Origin: Methylobacterium currus
GTDB lineage: Bacteria > Pseudomonadota > Alphaproteobacteria > Rhizobiales > Beijerinckiaceae
Direction: 5' to 3'
Assembly (NCBI RefSeq): GCF_003058325.1
Contig: NZ_CP028843.1
Location: 3,779,501 to 3,843,500, forward strand
Length of the DNA: 64,000 nt
The first letter of the stretch is position 1; every line of letters begins with the position of its first letter. The translations under genes were made by a program, and so were the position numbers. A model generated the notes under the pieces. That model saw only the letters and a program-made list of their open reading frames with translations. It made no database searches and was not told the DNA's origin. Positions 41,294-50,299 of the stretch are shown one piece after another.

Positions 41294-42628
41294 TCAGCGT
41301 GACGCCAGCCGGGCCCCTGCCCGCAGGAAGCGTTGCGGATCGACCGGCTCGCCGTCGATCCGGGTCTCGTAATGCAGGTGCGTGCCGGTCGAGCGGCCGG
41401 TGGAGCCGACCCGGCCGACCATCTGGCCCGCCGCCACCGCCTGGCCGGGCACCACCGTGATCGCCGAGAGGTGGGCGTAGCGCGTGACGAGGCCGTGGCC
41501 ATGATCGACCTCGACCATGTTGCCGTAGCCGCCCGAGTAATCCGCCAGCGTCACCGTGCCGGCGGCGGTGGCCCGCGCCGGGGCGCCGTACTCGCCGCGC
41601 AGGTCGATGCCGGTATGGAGGGCGAGGCCGCGGGTGAACGGATCGGCCCGGTAGCCGAAGGTGCTGGAGAGCCCGCCATCGGCCGCCATCGGCCGCCGCA
41701 GCGGCAGCGCGCCGACGATCCGCCGCAAGCTGTCGCGTTCGCCGAGGTCGCGCTGTGCCAGCAGGATGGCGTTCTCGAACGGTCCCGACCCGGCCGGCAC
41801 CAGCGGGCCGCCGACGCCGCCGCTTCGGGCCGCGGCGAAGCGCCGCGCGTCGAGCCCGGCTTCCGCCATCACCTCGCGCAGGCGCGCCGCCTCGCTGCGG
41901 CTGCTCGCGGCGAGACGGCCGACCGCCAGGCTATGGCGCGCCTCGAGACCGTCGAGGGCGTGGGCGAGCGTCGCGATCCGCAGCGTGACCCCGGGGGAGG
42001 GGGCCGGCGCGATCGTGTCCGCCTCCGTGCGCAGGCCCAGGGCCTCGGGGGTCGGGGCGGGTGCGGGGATCGGGGCAGGAATCGGGGCAGGAATCGGGGC
42101 AGGAATCGGGGCAGGAATCGGGGTATGTGCCGGCATCGGGGCGAAGGACATCGCCGCGGACACCGGCCGCGCGTCCCGGGCCGGCCACGCGCCGCTCCAC
42201 CCTCCCGCCGCGTCCTCGCCCGTCGCGCCCGGGACGCTGCCGGCCTGCTCGGCGAGGCCCATCAGCATCGCCTGGCGGCTCTCCAGCGCGACCTGCCGCC
42301 CGGCGAGGTCGGCGAGCCGCGTCTCGACCCCGTCCTGCTCCAGAAGCTTTTGCGTCGCCACCCGGTCGAGCCGCGCCCGCAGGGCGCTGATCCGCTCCTC
42401 GTAGGCGTATTGCATCGCGCCCTGGCGCTCCATGAACCGGGCCAGCGCCTCGTCGCGGAAGACGATGAACCACGTCGCCGCGCTCGCCCACAGGGACAGG
42501 GCCCCGAAGGCCAGGGCCGCCAGAACCAGGGTCCTGCGCCGTACGACCCAGACCCGGTCCGGGCCGCCGCGCGCGGGCGCGGGCCGCGACAGGCGGGCGA
42601 CGAGGGACGAGAGGCGGGAAGGCAGCAT
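41294..42628 (-). CDS. M23 family peptidoglycan endopeptidase
   Basis: Membrane-anchored zinc endopeptidase acting on peptidoglycan (444 aa). One membrane helix (about 34-56), a coiled-coil region (about 65-125), a Pro-rich linker and a C-terminal LytM domain with HTGIDLRGEYG, VEVDHGHGLVTRYAHLS and THLHYETRIDG, containing the zinc and catalytic His residues. The linker holds five copies of PAPI, encoded by 12-base tandem repeats at about 42068-42120. The start could also be ATG at 42658, which lacks a ribosome site. Confidence 0.9.
   Translation of the reverse strand: MLPSRLSSLVARLSRPAPARGGPDRVWVVRRRTLVLAALAFGALSLWASAATWFIVFRDEALARFMERQGAMQYAYEERISALRARLDRVATQKLLEQDGVETRLADLAGRQVALESRQAMLMGLAEQAGSVPGATGEDAAGGWSGAWPARDARPVSAAMSFAPMPAHTPIPAPIPAPIPAPIPAPIPAPAPTPEALGLRTEADTIAPAPSPGVTLRIATLAHALDGLEARHSLAVGRLAASSRSEAARLREVMAEAGLDARRFAAARSGGVGGPLVPAGSGPFENAILLAQRDLGERDSLRRIVGALPLRRPMAADGGLSSTFGYRADPFTRGLALHTGIDLRGEYGAPARATAAGTVTLADYSGGYGNMVEVDHGHGLVTRYAHLSAITVVPGQAVAAGQMVGRVGSTGRSTGTHLHYETRIDGEPVDPQRFLRAGARLASR
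42068..42120. repeat. 12-bp tandem repeat inside the M23 gene
   Basis: About four exact copies of CGGGGCAGGAAT in direct order. On the coding strand each encodes one PAPI unit of the linker. Copy number could vary by slippage without breaking the frame. Confidence 0.85.
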
Positions 42629-43279
42629 CGGGACGGTCCGTAACCTGAACGGGACCATCGCATGTTAAGGTTAAGGATGTTTCAAGGACGGAGACGAAAC
42701 GGTGTCCTGCGGCAGTGTCGCGATGGGGATGGCGCAGCGTCGTTGCGGATTGCCCAAGTCGCGATCCGATGAAAGATAACCTGCGAAATCCCGTCTCCTC
42801 AGCGGGGACGGAGTAGCGATGAGGGTGACACATGCACCGTGCGAAGCCTTCGCTTCAAGCTGTCGGCACCACGCTCAGCGCTAGACATGGATCTGTGTCA
42901 GGGCATGTTTGACTTGCAGGGATAGCACCGCGAGACACTGATCTCTCCCACCCGCGACCTCATCCTGAGGTGCGGGCGATCGAGGATCGCGGGCGATCGG
43001 GGATCGCTGGCGACCGGAGGGGGCCTCGAAGGAGGTCGCCCGTCACCTCGGTGGTATCTGGAGGCCTCCTTCGAGGTCAGTCGATCGAAAACCGGCTGAC
43101 ACCTCGGGAATGAGGTCGTGAGCGGGTTAAATCGGATCACTCAGCCAAGCGGGCTCTCACCCTCACGTGTGACCGTCGGTCTCGGGGCCGCTCCCCCGCG
43201 CGGGAGAGGCCGCCGGTGCTCGACCTGCGAGCGCCGGCGGCCGCTCTGCGGTTTGCAGCGCAAGGCCGGATCGCGCGCC
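42629..43279. repeat. Gene-free region with Rhizobiales-type repeat, copy 2
   Basis: About 650 bases without a gene. Bases 42951-43130 carry CCTCATCCTGAGGTGCGGG, CTCGAAGGAGG and, on the far side, GCCTCCTTCGAGG and ATGAGGTCG, giving a long imperfect palindrome that shares words with the copy at 19401-19520. The left part is the upstream region of the M23 gene. The right part is GC-rich with no recognisable signal. Confidence 0.65.
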
Positions 43280-43744
43280 CTACAGCGCCTGCGCCGCCGC
43301 CAGCACCGCATCAGCATGGCCCGGCACCTTCACCTTCTGCCACACCTTGGCGATCGTGCCGTCGCGGTCGATGAGGAAGGTCGTGCGCTCGACGCCCATA
43401 TACTTGCGCCCATACATGCTCTTCTCGACCCAGACGCCGTAGGCTTCGAGCATCGCCTTCGTCTCGTCCGAGGCGAGCGGGAAGTCGAGGCCGTACTTCT
43501 CCCGGAACTTGTCGTGGCTCTTCATCGGGTCGGGCGAGATGCCGATCACCGCGGTGTCGGCCTCGGCGAAGGCTCGGCCGAGCCCGTTGAAGGCCTGCGC
43601 CTCCAGGGTGCAGCCGCTGGTGTCGTCCTTGGGGTAGAAGTACAGGACGGCCTTGCGCCCTTTGAGGCCGGCGAGGCTCAGGGTCTCGCCGCCGGTCGCC
43701 GGCAGGGAAAAATCGGGGGCGGGGTCGCCCGGGTTCAGCGCCAT
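43280..43744 (-). CDS. bcp: Thiol peroxidase of the BCP/PrxQ family, lacking resolving Cys
   Basis: Reduces peroxides in the cytoplasm (154 aa). The peroxidatic Cys45 is in YFYPKDDTSGCTLEA. The resolving Cys expected five residues later (position 50 in E. coli BCP) is Gln here, so the enzyme is a 1-Cys type or uses another thiol. Later blocks FREKYGLDFPLASDE and ERTTFLIDRDGTI fit the family. Divergent from the AsmA-like gene. Confidence 0.94.
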   Translation of the reverse strand: MALNPGDPAPDFSLPATGGETLSLAGLKGRKAVLYFYPKDDTSGCTLEAQAFNGLGRAFAEADTAVIGISPDPMKSHDKFREKYGLDFPLASDETKAMLEAYGVWVEKSMYGRKYMGVERTTFLIDRDGTIAKVWQKVKVPGHADAVLAAAQAL

Positions 43745-43989
43745 CGTGCCTTCCTTTCGGCCGATTGATAGTGTGCCTCTGGGGGAGGCGAGCAGGGCGA
43801 CAGCCGTGGGCGAGGGACCGGCCCGGCGCGCCGCCCGACGGATAGCGGCAGGACGTTACCCTCCGGTCACCGGAGCGGGCAATCATCGGCGGCGGCCCCG
43901 CCGCCCGGAGCGTGGCCCTCACGCTGAGGGGACGGGGCTTTTGGAAGGGCGGCGCCCTCGATCGGGGCGCCCGGAGTGGCGACGCACGC

Positions 43990-46900
43990 GTGACGACAGG
44001 CCGAGCGACACCAGGACCAGACCCCGTGACGCAGGCGGGCCGCGAGGAGTCGGCGTACGACAGCCCGGGCGCCTGCGCCGCGCGGATCACGGCGGCGCCC
44101 CGGTCGCTGCTGCGGACCTGTGTCCGCGGCGTGCTGCTGCTCAAGCTCGCGGCGGTGGTGCTCCTGAGCGTCGGCCTCGGCCTCGCCTATTTGCGCCTGG
44201 CGAGCGGCCCGGTGAGCTTCTCCTGGCTCGAGCCCCGGGTGGCGGCGGCGATCGCCGAGCGGCTCGGGCCCGGCTGGAGCGCGAGCCTGCACGACAGCGC
44301 CATCGAGATCGACCGGGACGGGGCGCTGGCCCTGCGCACCGCCGGCCTCGACATCCGCAACCCGGAGGGCGACCTCGTGGTGCGGGCGCCGCTGGCGGTG
44401 GTCGCCATCGACCTGTGGTCGCTCCTCGGCCTCTCGGTCCAGGCCCGCTCGGTCGAGTTCCGCGACCTGCAATTGCGGGCGCTCCTCCACCACGACGGCT
44501 CGATCGCCTTCGCGGCCTCCAACGACCCCGCCGAGGCCAAGCCCCACACCCCGCCGGCGGTGGTGGCGGCCCGCGGCACCGTCTCGCCGGTCTCCGCCAC
44601 GGTGGCGTCGATCCTGAGCCTGGTGCTCGATCCGGCCGGCGTGATAGGCAGCCTCGACCGGGCCCGCCTGACCAATGCGCGCCTGACGCTCCTCGACGAA
44701 TCCGGCGCCGAGCGGGTGGTCTTCCCGCGGGTCGACGGGCTGTTCAACCGCGACGCGGCGCGGCCGGCCCGTGTGTTCGAGATGCGCATCCTCGGCCCCC
44801 ACGGGCCCTGGCGCTTCGGCGGCGACGTCGAGGAGGCCCCCGATGGCGGCCGTCACGGCGTGCTCACCCTCGACGACCTGCCGGCGCCCGACCTGCTGCT
44901 GCTGTCCGGCCAGTCGCGCCTGCCGCTGACCACCGACCTGAAGCTCTCCGGCCGCGCCCAGGTGGCGATGCATGGCGCACGCCTCGACGGCATGACGCTG
45001 CGGCTGACCACCAGCGAGGGCAACCTCCTGATCGAGGAGAAGGACTTCAATCCGGTGACGATCGAGGCGGTGACGGTCGACGCCGCCTGGGACGAATCCC
45101 GCCGGGCGCTCAAGGTCGACGCTCTCGATTACCGCGGCGCCGGCAACCGCGTGCGCCTCGCCGGCGAGTGGGTGGCCGCGCCGGACGGCGCCGGGGCGGC
45201 CTGGAAGGCCGTCCTGTCCGGCACCGACGCGGTCCTGCGCGGGGCCGCCCCCGGCGACGCCCCGGTCAAGGTCGCCAAGGTCGATGCCCGCCTCTCGGGC
45301 CGCGACGACGGCGTGCAGATCGACGGCCTCACCCTGTCGGGCGACGCCGTGCACGGCACGGTCAGCGGAACGCTCGGCACGCGGGCCGACGAGGGCGGTC
45401 TCACCCTGCGCATCACCGCCGATCGCACCGACGGGCGCGCGGCCCTGCGGCTCTGGCCCGAGAACGTCGCGCCGCCGATCCGCACCTACCTCGTCGACAA
45501 CCTGCGGGCCGGGCGGCTCGACAGCCTCGACATCCTGGTCGACATGACCATGGCCGAGTTCGCCGCCGCCACCCGCGGCGAGCCGATGCCGGATTCCTCG
45601 GTGCGGATCGCCTTCGCGGTGAGCGAGGGCGGGCTCGCCATCTCGTCCGACGCGCCGCCGCTCTCCCGCGCCCGGGTCGCCGGTCTCGTCACCGGGCGCA
45701 ACACCACCATCCGCGGGGCCACCGCCGAGATCCGGATGCCGGATGGCCGCGCGCTGAGCCTCCAGGACGGCGCCTTCGTAATCAAGGACGCGGTGCCGCA
45801 CGACGTGACCGCGCAGATCGGCTTACGCCTCACCGGCGGCGCCGATGCCCTGGCGTCCCTGCTCCAGACCAAGCTCTTCCGCTCGCTGTCGGGTACCGAG
45901 CTCGACCCCGCAACCCTGCGCGGCCAGGCCGACCTGCGCATCGACTTCCCCCTCTCCCTCGAGGCGGTGCCCGACATCGCCGACCTGCCGGTGACCTTGA
46001 GCGGGACCCTCACCGACCTCTCGGCCGAGCGCATCGTCGGCAAGGAGAAGCTCGAGAACGGCCGCTTCGCCGTCGCCTACGACCGGGCCGGCTTCAGCCT
46101 GAAGGGCGACGGGCGCCTCGCCGGGGCACCGCTCACCGTCGACCTGCACCAGCCGAAGGCCGGCGCCCCGGGCGAGGCGGTGGTGACCATGGCCCTCGAC
46201 GACGCGGCCCGGGCCCGCAAGGGCCTGCCGACGGCGCCCCATCTCGCCGGTCCGGTGAATGCCCGCTTCGTCGTGCCGGTCGGCCGGCCGGGCAAGAACC
46301 CGGTCCGGGTCGAGGCCGACCTGACCCGTGCGAGCGTCGACGGGCTGCTGCCGGGCTGGACCAAGGCCGCCGGCAAGCCCGGCCGCCTGACCCTGTCCCT
46401 CACCGAGACCGGCCAGGGCAGCGACCTGCGCGACATCGCCCTCGAGGCCGGTTCGGTGCAGCTGCGCGGCAGCGCGTCGCTCAATGCCGAGGGAGGCTTC
46501 GAGCGGGCCGACCTCACCAGCCTCAAGCTCTCCCCGGGCGACGACATCCGTGCCCAGGTCGAGCGCACCGGCAATGGCTACCGCATCAACGCCAAGGGCG
46601 GCGTCGCCGATGCGAGGCCGTTCCTGCGCGCGCTGACCGCGCCGCCGCGCAAAGGCGGCAAGGACGCCACCGGCCGCGACGTCGAGGCCGATCTCAGCTT
46701 CGCGATCCTGACCGGATTCAACGAGGAGGCGCTGACCAATGCCAGCCTGAAGCTGTCCTTGCGCGGCGACGACGTGCGCCAGGCCCGGATCCAGGGCCGC
46801 CTGCGCTCGGCCGGGGTGAGCCTGGAGGTGGCGAAGGCCGACCGCTCCAGCCCGCCGGTGCTCACCGCCGAGACCAGCGACGCCGGCGCGGCCCTGCGCT

Positions 46901-47463
46901 TCCTCGACATCTACAAGCGCATGCAGGGCGGGTTCCTGTCGCTGCAGATGACCATGAATGACGGGCCGCAATCGGGCCTCGTGCAGGTGCGCTCCTTCGC
47001 GTTGCGCAACGAGCCGGCGCTCGGCCGGATCATGGCCCAGGGCGAGAGCGAGGACCGGCGCAGCGACGCCAACGATGTCGGTTTCGACCGCCTGCGCGCC
47101 GCCTTCCAGCGCACCGGCACCCGCGTCGCCTTCGCGGAGGCCGCGATCTCCGGCCCGGCGATGGGCTTCACGCTGGGTGGCTGGATCGACACCGGCAAGG
47201 ACCGCACCGACGTCTCCGGCACCTTCGTGCCGCTCTACGGCCTCAACAACGTGGTCTCGCAGGTGCCGATCTTCGGCCCGCTCCTCGGCGGCGGCCACAA
47301 CGAGGGCCTGTTCGGCATCAACTTCCGGGTCGCTGGCGCGATGAGCGCCCCCAACATCAGCGTCAACCCGCTCTCGGCGATCGCCCCGGGCTTCCTGCGC
47401 AAGCTCTTCGGCGCCGGCGGCGGGGACCCCAACGGCCCCCCCTCCCAGCGCATGGACCGGTGA
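43990..47463 (+). CDS. Large AsmA-like/DUF3971 envelope protein (YhdP-like)
   Basis: Protein of about 1157 residues with one N-terminal membrane helix (CVRGVLLLKLAAVVLLSVGLGLAYL) followed by a very long beta-rich region and a C-terminal AsmA-like domain (GFTLGGWIDTGKDRTDVSGTFVPLYGLNNVVSQVPIFG, in part). AsmA-like giants such as YhdP and TamB bridge the periplasm and help move phospholipids to the outer membrane (family knowledge). The start is uncertain: GTG at 43990 is used; GTG at 43912 is open in frame. The repeated GRL/DADLRL-type strands fit the fold. Confidence 0.85.
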   Translation: MTTGRATPGPDPVTQAGREESAYDSPGACAARITAAPRSLLRTCVRGVLLLKLAAVVLLSVGLGLAYLRLASGPVSFSWLEPRVAAAIAERLGPGWSASLHDSAIEIDRDGALALRTAGLDIRNPEGDLVVRAPLAVVAIDLWSLLGLSVQARSVEFRDLQLRALLHHDGSIAFAASNDPAEAKPHTPPAVVAARGTVSPVSATVASILSLVLDPAGVIGSLDRARLTNARLTLLDESGAERVVFPRVDGLFNRDAARPARVFEMRILGPHGPWRFGGDVEEAPDGGRHGVLTLDDLPAPDLLLLSGQSRLPLTTDLKLSGRAQVAMHGARLDGMTLRLTTSEGNLLIEEKDFNPVTIEAVTVDAAWDESRRALKVDALDYRGAGNRVRLAGEWVAAPDGAGAAWKAVLSGTDAVLRGAAPGDAPVKVAKVDARLSGRDDGVQIDGLTLSGDAVHGTVSGTLGTRADEGGLTLRITADRTDGRAALRLWPENVAPPIRTYLVDNLRAGRLDSLDILVDMTMAEFAAATRGEPMPDSSVRIAFAVSEGGLAISSDAPPLSRARVAGLVTGRNTTIRGATAEIRMPDGRALSLQDGAFVIKDAVPHDVTAQIGLRLTGGADALASLLQTKLFRSLSGTELDPATLRGQADLRIDFPLSLEAVPDIADLPVTLSGTLTDLSAERIVGKEKLENGRFAVAYDRAGFSLKGDGRLAGAPLTVDLHQPKAGAPGEAVVTMALDDAARARKGLPTAPHLAGPVNARFVVPVGRPGKNPVRVEADLTRASVDGLLPGWTKAAGKPGRLTLSLTETGQGSDLRDIALEAGSVQLRGSASLNAEGGFERADLTSLKLSPGDDIRAQVERTGNGYRINAKGGVADARPFLRALTAPPRKGGKDATGRDVEADLSFAILTGFNEEALTNASLKLSLRGDDVRQARIQGRLRSAGVSLEVAKADRSSPPVLTAETSDAGAALRFLDIYKRMQGGFLSLQMTMNDGPQSGLVQVRSFALRNEPALGRIMAQGESEDRRSDANDVGFDRLRAAFQRTGTRVAFAEAAISGPAMGFTLGGWIDTGKDRTDVSGTFVPLYGLNNVVSQVPIFGPLLGGGHNEGLFGINFRVAGAMSAPNISVNPLSAIAPGFLRKLFGAGGGDPNGPPSQRMDR

Positions 47464-47558
47464 CCCCGGACCACCGTCCCGAAGCGCCGGCGAAGGCCCC
47501 GGCAGCGCCGCATTTCGGGGTGGACAGGGCAGGGCCGACCCCGTATGACGATGCCACC

Positions 47559-47633
47559 GCGGGCGTAGTTCAGTGGTAGAACGTCAGCTTCCCAAGCTGA
47601 ATGTCGTCGGTTCGATCCCGATCGCCCGCTCCA
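47559..47633 (+). tRNA. tRNA-Gly(CCC)
   Basis: Complete cloverleaf: acceptor arm GCGGGCG with CGCCCGC, D-arm GTTC...GAAC, anticodon arm TCAGC-TTCCCAA-GCTGA with anticodon CCC, T-arm GTCGG-TTCGATC-CCGAT, discriminator T and encoded CCA at 47631-47633. It marks the boundary between the conserved core and the accessory region to the right, so its 3' end is a plausible phage attachment site. Confidence 0.96.
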
Positions 47634-47944
47634 CTCATTTTCTCTAGTCATTACAGGCGCTTGCAGGTGGTTCCTCAACCATCTCGCGCCACCCCTGAAT
47701 GGGCGGGATACAACGGGGATACAACGCAGGCCCCTCCAGCCCGTTGTATCCGCCGGCCAGGGAAACCCTAACCACGCCCTCAATCGGCCCTTGCCGGCAC
47801 ACACCAAATCGCGGATCCTGCGCCCTCATCGGGAGCCGCCAGTCATGACCCTCAAACGGAAACGCCGCCTGGCCTGAGCCAGCCACCCGCCGCTGGGATC
47901 CCCGCGCGGCCCGCGTTCTCTGTTCGATGAGGGGGCATGCCCCG
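47634..47944. other. Gene-free region next to tRNA-Gly
   Basis: About 310 bases between the tRNA and the first island gene. Frames on the minus strand are open but not protein-like. A repeated word GGGATACAACG/CGTTGTATCC occurs here (47705-47752). An integrase would be expected at such a site, but no HxxR/Tyr motif is seen. It may be what is left of one end of the integrated element. Confidence 0.45.
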
Positions 47945-48505
47945 ATGAAGACCTACTTCACCAGCGATTCTCACTTCGGGCACGGCGGGATCCTGTCCTC
48001 GCGGATGCAGAAGCCCAGGCCGTTCGCCTCGATCGAGGAGCACGACGAAGCCTTGATCGGCGCCTGGAACAACCGCGTGAGGCCGGACGACGAGGTCTGG
48101 CACCTCGGCGACTTCGCCTATGGCGCATCGGCCGCGCACTGCCGGGCGGTGTTCGACAGGCTGAACGGCCGCAAGCGCCTGGTGCGGGGCAACCACGACG
48201 CGTCGCGGACGACGAGCCTGCCCTGGTACGACCAACACGAGCGCGCGGAGCCGGTCGTGGAGGGACGCCGGCTGGTGCTCGACCACTATGCTCAGCGCAC
48301 TTGGAACCGCATCCATCACGGCGCCCTGCACCTCTACGGCCACTCCCACGGGAGCTTGCCCGGCTGCGGGAGGAGCCTGGACGTCGGGGTCGACTGCTGG
48401 GACTGGCGGCCCGTGCGGCTGGCCGAGATCCTGGAGGCCATGACGGCCGACGCGGCGCGGGCGGGCGCCCCGGCGGTGGTGGCGGCCCTGGCCGAGGCGG
48501 CCTGA
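47945..48505 (+). CDS. Small metallophosphoesterase, phage-island type
   Basis: Calcineurin-like phosphoesterase of 186 residues. Metal-site blocks: YFTSDSHFGHGG, WHLGDFAYG, LVRGNHDAS and LYGHSHGSLPG. Enzymes of this size are common cargo in phages and islands of Rhizobiales. The protein has no signal peptide, so it acts in the cytoplasm on an unknown phosphodiester. The next gene starts 3 bases after its stop. Confidence 0.87.
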   Translation: MKTYFTSDSHFGHGGILSSRMQKPRPFASIEEHDEALIGAWNNRVRPDDEVWHLGDFAYGASAAHCRAVFDRLNGRKRLVRGNHDASRTTSLPWYDQHERAEPVVEGRRLVLDHYAQRTWNRIHHGALHLYGHSHGSLPGCGRSLDVGVDCWDWRPVRLAEILEAMTADAARAGAPAVVAALAEAA

Positions 48506-48507
48506 TC

Positions 48508-48780
48508 GTGAAGCCCGGCTACTCCTACTCGGAGCCGCCGGCGGGTGCGGTGACCTGCCTGACCTGCCGGCGCATGAACCTGGCGATCACCCGGCAGGAG
48601 GCAGAGCGCCGCGCGGCGGAGGCGAACGCTTGCCGGCGGCTGGGTGACCCCCGACCGCCGGTGACCATCGATTACTGGGCGTGCTGCGTCAGGCCCCGGT
48701 TCAGGCGGGCGCGGCTGGGGGACTGCCCCGACGGGTCGACGTATGGGGCGGTGGTGTGCGAGCGCCTGGACGAGGGCTAG
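48508..48780 (+). CDS. Hypothetical Cys-containing small protein
   Basis: A 90-codon frame starting GTG 3 bases after the phosphoesterase gene. It has a CLTC pair (TCLTCRRMNLAITRQEAERRAAEANACRR, in part), then IDYWACCVRP and GDCPDG. The Cys spacing suggests a small zinc-binding protein but I cannot name a family. Its last 80 bases overlap the 3' end of the frameshifted gene on the opposite strand, so one of the two 3' ends is probably an extension. Confidence 0.6.
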   Translation: MKPGYSYSEPPAGAVTCLTCRRMNLAITRQEAERRAAEANACRRLGDPRPPVTIDYWACCVRPRFRRARLGDCPDGSTYGAVVCERLDEG

Positions 48781-49670
48781 GCAGGTCGAGTGCGAGGCGT
48801 AGCCGTGCTTTCTCGGTGAAGCGGGCCTCACGCCGCTTCTTATCGACGATGAGCCAGCCGTCCTCGACCGCGTGGACCGCCCCCCATCCGGAAGGAGACA
48901 TGCACGGCCCCGGCCCGGATCCCGGCCGCATTGCCACTAGCTCGGCTTCGCTGCGATCGGCTGGCTCGTCCTCGCAGACCGCTTCCAGCAGGGCGCGCCC
49001 GTTCTCGACGGACAGCTGACCGGAGACGACGTGGTACCCGACCGCGCGGGCGACGTCCTCGGGCGTCGTGTGCTCCATCGAGGCCGCAAGGCGCTGCCAT
49101 CCAGCGTCGTCGGCGAGGTCGACGGCGTGATGCCACTGGCCGAGGGTGTAATGGCTGCGCGCGCTCGACAGCCACTCGGCACGCAGGCCGGTGACCTCCT
49201 CGATGCGTTTCACGAACGGCAGGTCGCCCGTTGCCGGCGTGGAGAGGAGCAGACGCAACGCGCCGTCGATCTCGACGAGGCTAACAGGGAACGCCAGCGA
49301 GCGAGGCGTGTAGGGCGCCGTCTCATCCCGAAAGGCACCGCCCAGGCTGTGCAGGAACGGCGTTGTCACCCCGACCTCGACGAGTTTGCCGAGAGCTTCT
49401 TGGCTGGTGCGTGCGCGCTCCCGCTTCAGCTCCCGGCGCTTCAGCGTCAGGGGGGGCGGCGGGTCGATCACGCCCTCGAAGCGTGCCAAGCAGGGCACGC
49501 TCCACGCCTGGCGCGTCGGGACCCAGCGCAGGGGCCGCGCCGACCTTGGGCTCCGTCTCGCGCTCGACCTCGACGATCTCCTCCGGCGTGAGAGCGACGG
49601 GAAAAGACGCCGTCTCCGGGACGGGCTGGCTCGCCGCGATCAAGGGAAGCTCGCGCGACGGGGCCTTCAT
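48701..49670 (-). pseudogene. Hypothetical island protein, frameshifted
   Basis: The N-terminal frame starts MKAPSRELPLIAASQP at 49670 and reads well through LTPEEIVEVERETEPKVGAA. From about 49530 the protein-like text continues in another frame (LRWVPTRQAWSVPCLARFEG...) to the stop at 48701. One base too many in the G-run 49531-49534 would explain it. The joined product would have about 320 residues, with a basic stretch LTLKRRELKRERAR in the first half. I do not recognise the family. Last member of the leftward operon starting at 52743. Confidence 0.65.
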
Positions 49671-49731
49671 CTCGACGGGCTCAACGCCCAGTATTTCTCA
49701 GAACGTTACTTGATCGGGGTGGTGAAAGATC

Positions 49732-50025
49732 TTAGCCACGGCGACCCCCATTCTTCAGGTATTGAGCGAGGAAGCCGGCGGCCTTGGCGTCGCGGGCGAG
49801 CTGCTTGGCCCGCTCCTCCAGCAGGGCGGCGAGGACCGGGCCGACCCACGGCGGGATCGGGCGCCCCCCGGGTCGGTCACCAACTGCCCAGCGGCGCACC
49901 AACCTGGGATCCAATCGCTCCCGGGCGCCCTCGGGGTGGTAGGGGCCCAGAAGGCTGGCCATCCGCAGCTTCCAGCCCTACCCGATGAGGAGGCGGCCGG
50001 CCTCGGCCAGGGTTTCCGGATCCAT
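49732..50025 (-). pseudogene. Small helix-turn-helix-like protein with amber stop
   Basis: From ATG at 50025 the frame reads MDPETLAEAGRLLIG, then TAG at 49978-49980, then GWKLRMASLLGPYHPEGARE and onward, with VRRWAVGDRP and IPPWVGPVLAALLEERA. The second half looks like a Cro-type DNA-binding segment that ends in a helix. Removing the TAG gives a 97-residue protein. Translation could still start at ATG 49962 and give 76 residues. The ATG overlaps the TGA of the preceding gene (TGATG). Confidence 0.6.
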
Positions 50026-50237
50026 CACGCGGCGTCCCGCGCGAGCTCGGCGTTGACCCACTTCAGATCGAGGCCCAGATCCGCGAACGTCCACACCAGC
50101 GCGGCGGCCTGGTCGGTTTCGTTGACGGCGGCGCGGAGGCGGGCCGCGCAGTCGGCATGCTGCTGGACGACGTGGGTCCGGTAGGCTTCGAGGCTGCCGA
50201 AATCGGCCTCGACGCCCAGGCGACGAATGGATCTTAT
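50025..50237 (-). CDS. Hypothetical protein, apparent ATA start
   Basis: A protein-like frame of 70 codons: RSIRRLGVEADFGSLEAYRT, then HVVQQHADCAARLRAAVNETDQ and so on, ending LKWVNAELARDAA. No ATG, GTG or TTG is available: upstream is a stop codon, and the only position with a well-spaced GGAG (7 bases) is ATA at 50237-50235, one change from ATG. It could use the rare ATA start, or be a lost start in a decaying gene. Its stop overlaps the next start codon. Family unknown. Confidence 0.5.
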   Translation of the reverse strand: MRSIRRLGVEADFGSLEAYRTHVVQQHADCAARLRAAVNETDQAAALVWTFADLGLDLKWVNAELARDAA

Positions 50238-50299
50238 GGGGGGCTCCGGGGGGATCTAGGTGGATGGGGAAGCCGGGGGTCGGACCCGGCCTGGGCGGG

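Noticed and set aside
42068..42120. Tandem repeat as a CRISPR array
   Set aside because: Units are directly adjacent without spacers and are in frame inside a coding gene.
43653..46961. A 1102-codon plus-strand frame overlapping the AsmA-like gene
   Set aside because: Arg/Pro-rich translation; the frame ending at 47463 has the membrane helix and domain pattern.
47640..47900. Integrase fragment beside tRNA-Gly
   Set aside because: Open minus-strand frames exist but no tyrosine-recombinase motif could be found.
49524..49540. Programmed frameshift in the island gene
   Set aside because: No classical slippery heptamer with downstream stem; several nearby genes are also broken, so decay or sequencing error is simpler.
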